The notes: a model not told the origin generated them from the letters alone. Numbered from the stretch's first letter, positions 1-6,407 are shown. The stretch is DNA of 9,147 nucleotides from CAYMWF01 sp964394085 [NCBI: uncultured Gemmatimonadota bacterium] (GCA_964394085.1 CAYMWF010000137.1:1-9147), one strand, 5' to 3'. A program made the numbers and translations.

Positions 1-1
1 G

Positions 2-748
2 GAGAACGGGGGGGGAGGAGAGCACCGCCCCTGGATGTACGACGAGGAAACCCTCCGGATCTACCGCAGGTACGTGAAGCTGCATCACATGCTGATGCCG
101 TACCTGTACAGCCAGGGCGCCGAGTCGCACGAGCTCGGTCTACCGCTGATGCGGCCGCAGCCCGGCCTGTGGCAGTATAAACTGGGCGACCATATATTCG
201 TTTCCGCCATAACGGCGAACAGGTCGTGGAAGTATGTACAGTTCCCCGAGGGAGACGACTGGATCGATATATTTACGGGTGATGAATACGCGGGCGGCTC
301 GCTGGTCCTGTATTCAGCCGCCCTCGACCGGTACCCGGCGTTTTACAGGAAGGGCGGGATAATTCCTCTCGCGCAAACTCCTCCCTGGATCACCGGTCCC
401 GAGGGAGCAGGCGGCCGGGAAACACCTTTAACCATCCTTGTTTTCCCTGACGGCGAAGCGTCGTTCCGCCTTTACGAAGAGGACTCGGGGGGAGCGGAAA
501 TCCGGTACCGTCCCGGTGTTGAATCTTCTTCGCTCGAAATCTCGGCAATAGACAGACAGACGTTTTTCCTGGTGAAAGGGGTCGATAAACCTTCGAGCAT
601 CACCGATTCGCGCCGGAACATGCTTTACCGCAGGGAATCGATTTCAGCGATGAAAGAAAATAATTCGTGGTTTTACGATCAGGCATCGAAAAGCCTCTGG
701 ATCAATCCCGGTGACGCGGGAAAGGGCATAAGGCTGAGGATCGATTAA
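2..748 (+). CDS. GH31 family alpha-glycosidase, C-terminal part (5' end outside window)
   Basis: The frame is open from base 2, so the methionine at 35 is internal. It reads E-H-R-P-W followed by a helix and M-P-Y-L-Y, the pattern that closes the GH31 (alpha/beta)8 barrel ('RPW...YxxLHxxLxPYLYS'). The G-L-P-L-M-R-P segment, a D-D-W-I-D-I-F-T-G-D stretch and 'PAFYRKGGIIPL' are the usual GH31 barrel-exit and proximal beta-domain motifs; a distal beta-sandwich fills the remainder. Family members hydrolyse terminal alpha-glycosidic bonds with retention, using two aspartates. Both should lie upstream of the window, so activity and substrate cannot be judged. The stop is TAA at 746-748, and the next GH31 gene starts 24 bases on, suggesting one transcript. 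The two proteins differ clearly in their C-terminal regions and are not a recent duplication. Family is confident; alpha-glucosidase versus alpha-xylosidase is open. Confidence 0.88.
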   Translation, partial: ENGGGGEHRPWMYDEETLRIYRRYVKLHHMLMPYLYSQGAESHELGLPLMRPQPGLWQYKLGDHIFVSAITANRSWKYVQFPEGDDWIDIFTGDEYAGGSLVLYSAALDRYPAFYRKGGIIPLAQTPPWITGPEGAGGRETPLTILVFPDGEASFRLYEEDSGGAEIRYRPGVESSSLEISAIDRQTFFLVKGVDKPSSITDSRRNMLYRRESISAMKENNSWFYDQASKSLWINPGDAGKGIRLRID

Positions 749-772
749 ATCAGCGCCCAGGGAGACCAGAAC

Positions 773-2914
773 ATGTCCGATTTTGATATTATCAGACGTT
801 CCATACTTCTATCGCTTTGTTGCTGTTTAGCGACGGTGGCATGTCTGGCCGCAGATCCGGCTCCACCGGAAATCCGTGAAATACGGCAAGCGGACGGTAT
901 TTACCAGCTGGGGATCTTCGAGATAAATGTGAACGAAATCACGGGTGAATTCTCGATCATCCGGCTCGGAGAAAAAATCCTCGGTTCTGCGGAGACACCC
1001 TTTATCGAAGAAGAGAACTTTTTCGAGAGTGTCTGCATGATGTTCGGGTTTTTCGATTTCGACAAGCTCTTTCGCCGGGTGATGACCTATGACCGGTTCC
1101 TTGGTATCGAAGTACAGCAGGGATCGCTTATTCTCAAGTACAAAGCGCCGTATCGCAGGGGCAAGCGGGTGTCCCTGTCGTTCGCTCTCGAACGTGAAGA
1201 TATTCTCAGGTGCGAGCTTTATCCGGAAGGTCCTTTGCCGGGAACGGCTTACAGAATCAAGTTCGAGTGCGGCGACGACGACCGTTTCCTCGGGTTCGGC
1301 GAGCAGTACAATTCCACCGACAAGCATGGCGAAGTGCTGCCCATCTGGGTTTCCGAGCAGGGGGTAGGACGCAGCGAGAATCCTCTCTTCCCCTGGATCG
1401 GAGAATATTACGAAACCTATTTCCCCATGCCTTACTTTATGAACCGCGGTTACGGTTTCCTGCATCTCAGTCCATGCTATTCGGTATTTGATCTCGGTGC
1501 TGGGGAGCCCGGCGTCTGGAACCTCGAAGTCTGGGACGAAGAAGGATTCCCATTCCTGATCTTCGGAGGTCCCGATCCTGTGAACATCATCGAACAGCTG
1601 ACATCGGTTACGGGGCGTTCGCTGCTGCCGCCGAAATGGTCCTTCGAGCCGTGGCTGGCCGTGGAAGGCGGAGCCGAGGTCGTCAGGGAGGTAATGGATG
1701 TAGTGGTGGACAACGCTATCCCCGTATCGGCGATCTGGTGCAACGACTGGGTCGGGCACCTCAAGTTTCCGCCTTTTTACAACATGCATAAATACCACTG
1801 GGTCGTCGACGAGACCCTGTTTCCGGATCTGCCCGGGCTGATAGAGGAGATGCACGGGCGAGGGTTCCGGTTCCTGGGTTACTTCAATCCTTTCGTTGTG
1901 CCGAAATACGAGCATTACTGGGAAGGTGTCAGCAAAGGATACCTGGTGAAAGACAGGTTCGGCCTGCCGTACCTCTCCCTCTTCTCGCATTTCCTCGTGG
2001 CCCAGGTCGACCTGACCAATCCCGAGGCCTGCGACTGGGTCCGCGGCTACCTCGAGGACGCCCTCGAAATGGGCATGGACGGATGGATGGCCGATTTCGG
2101 GGAGTGGCTCCCCTATGATGCATCTCTCGCCAGCGGCGTGGATCCCAGGCGTTACCACAATCTGTACCCGACGGCATGGCACGCGCTGAACCGGTCGGTT
2201 CTCGAGGAATACAGGCCGGACGGCGATTTCGTCATGTTCACCAGGTCGGGCTTCACCGGCGAGAGCGGCGTCGCGCAGATCGTATGGGCCGGCGACCAGC
2301 AGTGCGACTGGAGCGAGGGGGACGGCATCCGCACGGTGGTTCCGGCCGGACTCAATCTCGGGCTTTCCGGCATCCCCTACTTCACGCACGATATCGCCGG
2401 TTTCTCGGGCGGCCCGAGCACGAAAGAGCTGTATCTGAGGTGGACCGAGCTGGGGGCGTTCTCGCCGATAATGAGAACCCACCGCGGTATTCACAAGGGA
2501 AACTGGGATTTCAGGACCGACGAAGAAACACTTGCGCATTTCAAGTTCTATGCGAGAATTCACGCGCAACTCGCGCTGTATATCTACGAGTACGCGGAGG
2601 CGGCGGCGGAAACCGGCCTGCCGATCATGCGTCATACAGCCTACCTTTATCCCGACGATCCCGTAGCCTGGCGCCGGGATCACCAGTTCTTCCTGGGCGA
2701 CGATTTCCTGGTAGCCCCGGTTCTCGATGATAATCACAGGAAGCGTGAGCTCTATCTCCCGGAAGGAACCTGGTATTCGATCTGGACCGGTGAACCGAGC
2801 CAGGGGCCGGGGGCCATAACCGTTCCGGCCCCGCTGGGCGAGATCCCGGTCTTCACCCGCGAGCCTCTCGAAGAGTTTATGCCGGAGCTCCATGACCTGA
2901 TTCAGAATCGCTGA
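773..2914 (+). CDS. Exported GH31 glycosidase, YihQ-like layout without the sulfonate-binding residues
   Basis: This is a complete 713-residue GH31 enzyme. GGAG at 761-764, eight bases before the ATG, supports the start. Residues 8-27 form a basic then hydrophobic signal sequence; cleavage near A26/A27 is likely, and lipidation at C24 (T-V-A-C) is possible but not a good lipobox. The beta-sandwich domain covers roughly 35-285 (G-F-G-E-Q-Y at 175-180) and the barrel roughly 290-620. The predicted nucleophile is D441 in W-M-A-D-F-G-E-W-L-P and the acid/base is D508 in W-A-G-D-Q-Q-C-D-W; M-R-T-H is at 567-570. These motifs and the I-W-C-N-D-W strand (321-326) resemble YihQ-type sulfoquinovosidases. 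However, no arginine lies between N324 and the F-P-D-L at 350-353, and F544 takes the place of the usual tyrosine after D-I-G-G. A neutral or carboxylated alpha-glycoside is therefore a likelier substrate than sulfoquinovose. It probably acts in the periplasm or at the surface. Family is sure; substrate is unknown. Confidence 0.93.
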   Translation: MSDFDIIRRSILLSLCCCLATVACLAADPAPPEIREIRQADGIYQLGIFEINVNEITGEFSIIRLGEKILGSAETPFIEEENFFESVCMMFGFFDFDKLFRRVMTYDRFLGIEVQQGSLILKYKAPYRRGKRVSLSFALEREDILRCELYPEGPLPGTAYRIKFECGDDDRFLGFGEQYNSTDKHGEVLPIWVSEQGVGRSENPLFPWIGEYYETYFPMPYFMNRGYGFLHLSPCYSVFDLGAGEPGVWNLEVWDEEGFPFLIFGGPDPVNIIEQLTSVTGRSLLPPKWSFEPWLAVEGGAEVVREVMDVVVDNAIPVSAIWCNDWVGHLKFPPFYNMHKYHWVVDETLFPDLPGLIEEMHGRGFRFLGYFNPFVVPKYEHYWEGVSKGYLVKDRFGLPYLSLFSHFLVAQVDLTNPEACDWVRGYLEDALEMGMDGWMADFGEWLPYDASLASGVDPRRYHNLYPTAWHALNRSVLEEYRPDGDFVMFTRSGFTGESGVAQIVWAGDQQCDWSEGDGIRTVVPAGLNLGLSGIPYFTHDIAGFSGGPSTKELYLRWTELGAFSPIMRTHRGIHKGNWDFRTDEETLAHFKFYARIHAQLALYIYEYAEAAAETGLPIMRHTAYLYPDDPVAWRRDHQFFLGDDFLVAPVLDDNHRKRELYLPEGTWYSIWTGEPSQGPGAITVPAPLGEIPVFTREPLEEFMPELHDLIQNR

Positions 2915-2941
2915 TTCGCCGGCTGAATGAATGGAGGACGG

Positions 2942-3193
2942 ATGTCTGTACGTATCACTGTTAAGAGTGGAACCTGCAGCGGCGCCATCCACGCGCCCGG
3001 TCAGGAGTTCGAGGTCGATGAAACAACTCCGGCGGGTATCTGCCTGGGTGCATGGGAATCGATATCCGCATCTGTAAATACGCTTCTTTACGGCGGGAAT
3101 TTCCCCTGGGAAAAGGAGAAGGGGGTCGCCACCGTTCACTGCCCCGATCCCGACGGCATCATCCTTGAGATAAAACGGGTGGCGTCCGAATAA
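2942..3193 (+). CDS. Small TIGR04076-like protein of unknown function
   Basis: An 83-residue protein. GGAGG at 2933-2937 lies four bases before the ATG at 2942; an in-frame ATG at 2927 would place this site inside the gene, so the later start is preferred. The layout is an N-terminal V-R-I-T-V-K strand, a cysteine at 12, a G-Q-E-F-E-V stretch, I-C-L-G-A-W near 33-38, G-G-N-F-P-W at 51-56, and a C-P-D-P motif followed by I-L-E-I-K-R at the C-terminus. This order matches my memory of the TIGR04076 family of small cytoplasmic proteins, whose role is not established. Three cysteines (12, 34, 67) could bind metal or form a redox site. There is no signal peptide, unlike the exported enzyme 27 bases upstream. 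It is probably the last gene of the operon, since a terminator hairpin follows the stop directly. Confidence 0.72.
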   Translation: MSVRITVKSGTCSGAIHAPGQEFEVDETTPAGICLGAWESISASVNTLLYGGNFPWEKEKGVATVHCPDPDGIILEIKRVASE

Positions 3194-3197
3194 TAAT

Positions 3198-3233
3198 ACC
3201 TGCTCCGAACGGTTGCCGCATCAGTCAGCAGGT
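3198..3233. terminator. Probable bidirectional terminator between convergent genes
   Basis: Seven-base arms ACCTGCT (3198-3204) and AGCAGGT (3227-3233) can pair. The hairpin sits exactly between the TAA of the small + strand gene (3191-3193) and the complement of the minus-strand stop (3234-3236). The + strand continues with a T-rich run (TTATTCTTCTATTCTTT) and the minus strand with ATTATTATT, so either transcript could end here. The 22-base loop is long for an intrinsic terminator, which limits confidence. Confidence 0.5.
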
Positions 3234-4493
3234 TTATTCTTCTATTCTTTCGGTGATGGCGATCGATTTGGTCGATTCCGAGCCGCCCGGGCCGCGGGGG
3301 ACGGCCGCCTGGGTCGATATTTCGATCAACGGAGTTCCTGGGGGGATCGTACAGGTGAAAACCGCGGTTCCGGAAGGGTCTGCCGCGGCGGCGCCCAGCG
3401 TGTAAACCGGGTTGAGGATGTCCAGCTCCATGCCGCCAAGCTGCTCGATGGCCGGCCCGATCCCCTGGCCGTTCAGGCCGAAGCCGAAGTAAGCCGCCTC
3501 CCCGGGTTCGAGTCCGGTCACGGTTATGTCGACGCTCTCCCCTCGACGCAGAATTCCCTGCGTCATCCACAGGGGAGGTTCAGGCCAGGATCCATTGATC
3601 GATTTCACGGCGTCTACGACGTTTCCGAGATCGTAGTGATCCACCATCAGGAAGTTCGGGATATGGCTCTCAGGATTCGTTTCCTCGTATCCCCAGCATT
3701 CCGTGCACCTGTTCCGGACCAGTCCGTATGCGTTCGTGACAGGAGCCTCCCACCTCATTGCGCCCAGGAGGCCGGTGAGGAAATGGTTGAGAATGAAGAG
3801 GTCGTTCGGCGGAGTGCCGCGGTTCTCCTCGCAGGTGAATTCTCCGATGTTTTCGTAGGAAAAGGGCGTTTCCCATGCGAAATCCCAGACATAATGATGC
3901 CAGTCGAGGGCTGCCGCGGAATCATCGGTGAAAACCACGAGCCTGCGGTCCGATTCTATCATCTCCCTCAAAAGGGGCCACGGCTCGCCGGCTTCGTGCG
4001 CGTAAGCGTAATCGAGCAGCCCGGTTTCACCGAATGATACGGCCGTGAGCTCCTCGGAAAGATACGACTCGATTATAATCGTCACAACTTCGCGGGGGTT
4101 GGCATCCAGAAAATCCGCTATCTCGAGCAGTCCGTCGCTCAGTGGGCGCTGGCCCCAGAAGCCGCACTCCCCGTGACAGAGGTAACCGACCCCGTTCTTC
4201 TCGTAGGTATCGAGCATGAGGCACCGGATCCCGTCCTGCAGCTGAGTCGACATCGAATATTTCTGGTTCGGCAGCGGTATCGTGAATCCGTCCTCTTCGG
4301 TGGAGTAGGAATTGTGCGTTCCGGGGTAAACGACCTCGTTGTACGGCCGGTCGCAAAGGTCGGCATCACCGTTGCACAGCATGTCCGATCCGCCTGAAAC
4401 GCCGGCAGCCGGAAGAGTCCCGGCCACTACCGCAAGAAGACAGGATATGAAGATTTCGCGCGGCATATTCTTTCGCCGGTTTCCATTAAACAT
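3234..4493 (-). CDS. Secreted PI-PLC X-domain phosphodiesterase-like protein with C-terminal beta module
   Basis: A 419-residue protein. GAGG on the minus strand (complement of 4499-4502), five bases before the ATG, supports the start at 4493; M10 has no such site. A basic then hydrophobic stretch at 6-30 is a signal peptide ending near P-A-A-G. Residues about 38-305 match the bacterial PI-PLC-X fold: P-G-T-H-N-S-Y-S with predicted catalytic H60, D-G-I-R-C-L-M-L-D at 87-95, L-C-H-G with predicted catalytic H107, N-P-R-E-V-V-T-I-I-I-E at 132-142, and V-D-H-Y-D-L-G-N at 284-291. The two histidines perform the acid/base cleavage of a phosphodiester in known members. Eight or more cysteines in this part suggest disulfides. 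Residues about 305-419 are a separate glycine-rich beta module of a type seen on secreted proteins. Substrate could be phosphatidylinositol, another glycerophosphodiester or a glycan-linked lipid. It converges on the GH31 operon and is transcribed separately. Confidence 0.87.
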   Translation of the reverse strand: MFNGNRRKNMPREIFISCLLAVVAGTLPAAGVSGGSDMLCNGDADLCDRPYNEVVYPGTHNSYSTEEDGFTIPLPNQKYSMSTQLQDGIRCLMLDTYEKNGVGYLCHGECGFWGQRPLSDGLLEIADFLDANPREVVTIIIESYLSEELTAVSFGETGLLDYAYAHEAGEPWPLLREMIESDRRLVVFTDDSAAALDWHHYVWDFAWETPFSYENIGEFTCEENRGTPPNDLFILNHFLTGLLGAMRWEAPVTNAYGLVRNRCTECWGYEETNPESHIPNFLMVDHYDLGNVVDAVKSINGSWPEPPLWMTQGILRRGESVDITVTGLEPGEAAYFGFGLNGQGIGPAIEQLGGMELDILNPVYTLGAAAADPSGTAVFTCTIPPGTPLIEISTQAAVPRGPGGSESTKSIAITERIEE

Positions 4494-4502
4494 TCCTACC
4501 TC

Positions 4503-4665
4503 ACTTTCGCTGCGGCATCTTCGCCGCCGGCGCCCCTCCCCGGACCTGTTGTCGTCACCGCCTCTAAGCTCTTCCGCTGCGGGCGTCTTCGCCGGCAGCG
4601 AGCCTCCCCGGACCTGTTGCCGTCACCGTCTTCAGGATTCTTTCACTGCGGCGTCATCACCGTCA
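4503..4665. repeat. Imperfect tandem repeat, period about 68 bp, ~2.4 copies
   Basis: A 26-base core (CCTCCCCGGACCTGTTG then YCGTCACCG) occurs at 4535-4560 and 4603-4628 with one mismatch. The preceding part (C-GCTGCGG-C-TCTTCGCCG) is also shared, starting near 4507 and 4573, and a third diverged copy of that part begins near 4640 (TTTCACTGCGGCG). The array abuts the ribosome-binding site of the minus-strand PI-PLC-like gene, so it would lie in that gene's 5' leader or promoter. Confidence 0.75.
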
Positions 4666-4697
4666 GCTTCAATCACCCCTCTTCCCCCGCCACCCCA

Positions 4698-4703
4698 AGT
4701 ATA
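4698..4703 (-). promoter_or_regulatory. Candidate -10 element for the PI-PLC-like gene
   Basis: The minus strand reads TATACT here, five of six matches to the TATAAT consensus. No good -35 hexamer is visible at the expected distance, so this is weak. If used, the transcript would carry a leader of roughly 195 bases containing the whole 68-bp repeat array. Confidence 0.22.
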
Positions 4704-4917
4704 ACCCAGAAAAGAGGGCTGACAGAAGCGTTACCCGGTTTTCCACCCGGAGGAACCGCCGTTTTCCTGATTGCCCGTGTCGACCAGGTCGGGCTGAGTA
4801 AAGACAGGAGGGGATCTATCACTTATTACACTACCGGAGGGAGCCGGTCACTTATTCCTCTATAAGGCGGATGTCTCCCCGGTCGTCCAGTGGTATCAAT
4901 CGAGTCCACCTGGAAAA

Positions 4918-4954
4918 CGTGTAAAATTGTCAATCCGATTGACAATTTTACACG
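4918..4954. repeat. Perfect 37-bp palindrome (18-bp arms, single central base)
   Basis: The arm CGTGTAAAATTGTCAATC (4918-4935) is followed by one C (4936) and then its exact reverse complement (4937-4954). The arms are AT-rich in a GC-rich surrounding. On the minus strand the hairpin is followed by TTTT, so a minus-direction terminator is possible, but the stem is too AT-rich and its loop too tight for a typical one. Other readings are a two-fold-symmetric operator or a junction of two facing transposon ends. No transposase or regulator gene adjoins it. Confidence 0.85.
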
Positions 4955-5188
4955 AGTAAGCCTGCACCCCCGCGGGACAGGACATCCTTCTTGCGCTGCC
5001 CTGCAAAAAGAGAACTACGCAGATCGACTCCGTGATTTGGGATATCAAAGTCAACCGGGGCGTACACCTGATTCTTTTCCAGGCATAGCTTGCCTATACC
5101 ACCGGCTGAGTCGGTGGACTTTGTTTCATTTAATAAGCCGTACTGGAGAACGGTCGAGGCCGCACGGTCCAATTGGTTTGCATAATAA

Positions 5189-5287
5189 ATCAGAAGCTGA
5201 CCTTCGGCAGCTTCTGATATCGTGAATGAAGCTGGCGACCGCTTTGCGTTCGCAGCTTATCCACGATTCTTCACGCGAAGAATGTGG
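5189..5287 (+). other. Three back-to-back hairpins upstream of the transporter gene
   Basis: Hairpin 1 (5189-5218) has perfect 11-bp arms ATCAGAAGCTG/CAGCTTCTGAT and can be capped by a C(TTCG)G tetraloop. Hairpin 2 (5229-5258) pairs AAGCT/AGCTT, GCGA/TCGC and CGC/GCG around a TTT loop, with one bulge and one mismatch. Hairpin 3 (5261-5287) pairs CCAC/GTGG and ATTCTTC/GAAGAAT around an ACGC loop, with one bulge. CGTGAA (5221-5226), between hairpins 1 and 2, is complementary to TTCACG (5270-5275) in the arm and loop of hairpin 3, so a competing fold or pseudoknot is possible. This looks like a structured leader or attenuator, but matches no riboswitch class I recognise. Confidence 0.55.
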
Positions 5288-5376
5288 CAGGTAGCCTGTT
5301 CCCTCGAAAAAGAATAGCATAGAGGATTACCGTGTGTTATTTCTTCCATGCACCGCCAACCAGGATTCCACTATCC

Positions 5377-6390
5377 ATGACCCTTTTAAAATCCGAAGCG
5401 CTCCTTCTTCTCACCGCCGTTATCTGGGGATTCGCCTTCGTGGCCCAGCGCGTCGGCATGGAGTTCGTTGAACCTTTCACCTTCAACGCGGTGAGGTTCG
5501 CCCTGGGAAGCCTCGCGCTCGTGCCGCTGATCCTTATTCGCCGGAGGCGATCCGGTCACAGTCCGCCTGCCGAAGGTTCGCCCGACGGGGATTCCGCCGC
5601 CGCCGGTGGGTCGCCGGTTGGGGATTCCGCCGCCGCCGGGTCGCAAGATCCGGCTTCCTTCGCCGATTCGTCCGGTCACGATTCCGCCGCCTCCCGGGGG
5701 CTCGATTCGGGATCGCTGCTGTTCAGCGGGATCATCGCAGGCGCGATCCTCTTCGCAGGCGCATCCTTTCAGCAGATCGGAATCGTCTATACGACGGCGG
5801 GAAAGGCCGGTTTCATCACCGGTCTGTATATCATCATAGTGCCCGTCTTCGGCCTCTTCAGGAAACGGAAACCCGGATTGTCGATATGGCTGGGCGCGGT
5901 CATAGCCCTGGCGGGTCTTCACCTGCTGAGTTTCAGCGGCAGGTTCAGCATCGGGCACGGGGATCTCCTGGTTCTGATAAGTGCTTTTTTCTGGGCGGCC
6001 CACGTGACCGTGATCGGAATCTTTTCTCCACGGATGGACAGCTACAAACTGGCAAGCGTCCAGTTCGCTGTATGTTCGATTCTGAGTTTCGGGGGCGCCC
6101 TGCTCACCGAGGAGCCGGCAGTCGCTGGAATAGCGGCGGCGACGATCCCGATCCTTTATGCGGGGCTGCTTTCATCAGGCGTGGCCTATACTCTGCAGGT
6201 GGTTGCGCAGAAAAGGGTAAAACCGGCGAACGCGGCCATTATAATGAGCCTCGAGGCGGTGTTCGCGGCTCTGGGCGGCTGGATCGCGCTCGGGGAGTCT
6301 TTTTCGGTTAAAGGAATTGCAGGATGCGGCCTGATGCTGACCGGCATGCTGATTTCCCAGCTCGATCGCAGGCGATGGACGAACGGATGA
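5377..6390 (+). CDS. DMT-superfamily (EamA-type) inner-membrane transporter with a repetitive loop insertion
   Basis: A 337-residue membrane protein with about ten hydrophobic helices in two EamA halves. Signature stretches are A-V-I-W-G-F-A-F-V-A-Q-R near the N-terminus, R-F-A-L-G-S-L-A-L-V-P, and in the second half S-S-G-V-A-Y-T-L-Q-V-V-A-Q-K-R followed by A-A-I-I-M-S-L-E-A-V-F-A-A-L-G-G-W. Family members export amino acids, other small metabolites or drugs; the substrate cannot be read from sequence. The ATG at 5377 matches the usual family N-terminus, and the codons before it look non-coding. An in-frame GTG at 5332 has a better ribosome-binding site (GAGG 5322-5325) and would add 15 residues, so the start is uncertain. 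Residues 59-113, between helices 2 and 3 and next to an R-R-R-R cluster (hence probably cytoplasmic), form a low-complexity Gly/Ser/Ala/Asp insertion not usual for the family. It converges on the GH-A glycosidase gene. Confidence 0.88.
   Translation: MTLLKSEALLLLTAVIWGFAFVAQRVGMEFVEPFTFNAVRFALGSLALVPLILIRRRRSGHSPPAEGSPDGDSAAAGGSPVGDSAAAGSQDPASFADSSGHDSAASRGLDSGSLLFSGIIAGAILFAGASFQQIGIVYTTAGKAGFITGLYIIIVPVFGLFRKRKPGLSIWLGAVIALAGLHLLSFSGRFSIGHGDLLVLISAFFWAAHVTVIGIFSPRMDSYKLASVQFAVCSILSFGGALLTEEPAVAGIAAATIPILYAGLLSSGVAYTLQVVAQKRVKPANAAIIMSLEAVFAALGGWIALGESFSVKGIAGCGLMLTGMLISQLDRRRWTNG
5587..5639 (+). repeat. In-frame 33-bp direct repeat inside the transporter gene
   Basis: The 20-base unit GGGGATTCCGCCGCCGCCGG occurs exactly at 5587-5606 and 5620-5639, a period of 33 bases (11 codons), encoding G-S-P-(D/V)-G-D-S-A-A-A-G twice. 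A third partial match, GATTCCGCCGCC, is at 5680-5691. TCCGGTCAC at 5551-5559 and 5671-5679 brackets the block. The pattern suggests growth by slippage or tandem duplication. Confidence 0.85.
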
Positions 6391-6407
6391 CGCCGCTCCG
6401 GAAAAGT

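Larger units (their letters stand above)
4494..5376. other. Long intergenic region without a convincing gene
   Basis: About 880 bases separate the PI-PLC-like gene from the transporter. Short ORFs on both strands have no recognisable family, no good ribosome-binding site and no consistent codon use. The region holds the 68-bp tandem repeat (4503-4665), a direct repeat TCACTTATT at 4819-4827 and 4848-4856 flanking an ACCGG/CCGGT hairpin, the palindrome at 4918-4954, further hairpins at 4886-4914, 5081-5095 and 5099-5117, and a triple hairpin at 5189-5287. From about 4920 it is more AT-rich than the genes (27 of 60 bases G/C in 5161-5220). It may be a decayed mobile element or a structured RNA; nothing here decides between them. 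Confidence 0.6.

Noticed and set aside
2176-2730. A 184-codon + strand frame inside the GH31 gene
   Set aside because: Arg/Gly-rich out-of-frame translation of the catalytic barrel; no independent start or family.
827-3139. A 770-codon open frame on the minus strand across the GH31 gene and the small gene
   Set aside because: It is antisense to two genes with clear family motifs, has no recognisable domain, and such long shadows are common opposite GC-rich coding sequence.
3213-4037. A 274-codon + strand frame opposite the PI-PLC-like gene
   Set aside because: Out-of-register shadow; the minus strand carries the PI-PLC motifs, a signal peptide and a ribosome-binding site.
4535-4628. Possible CRISPR repeats
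   Set aside because: The shared unit extends through what would be the spacer, giving an imperfect 68-bp tandem repeat of about two copies rather than repeats with unrelated spacers; no cas genes are present.
5189-5218. Simple intrinsic terminator for an upstream + strand gene
   Set aside because: The stem is strong but no T-run follows on the + strand and no gene ends just upstream; kept as part of the triple hairpin instead.
4890-5225. A 111-codon + strand frame in the intergenic region
   Set aside because: It reads through the palindrome and into hairpin 1, has no good ribosome-binding site and no family resemblance.
5386-6003. A 205-codon minus-strand frame opposite the transporter
   Set aside because: Shadow of a membrane protein gene; the + strand shows regular hydrophobic helices and EamA motifs.
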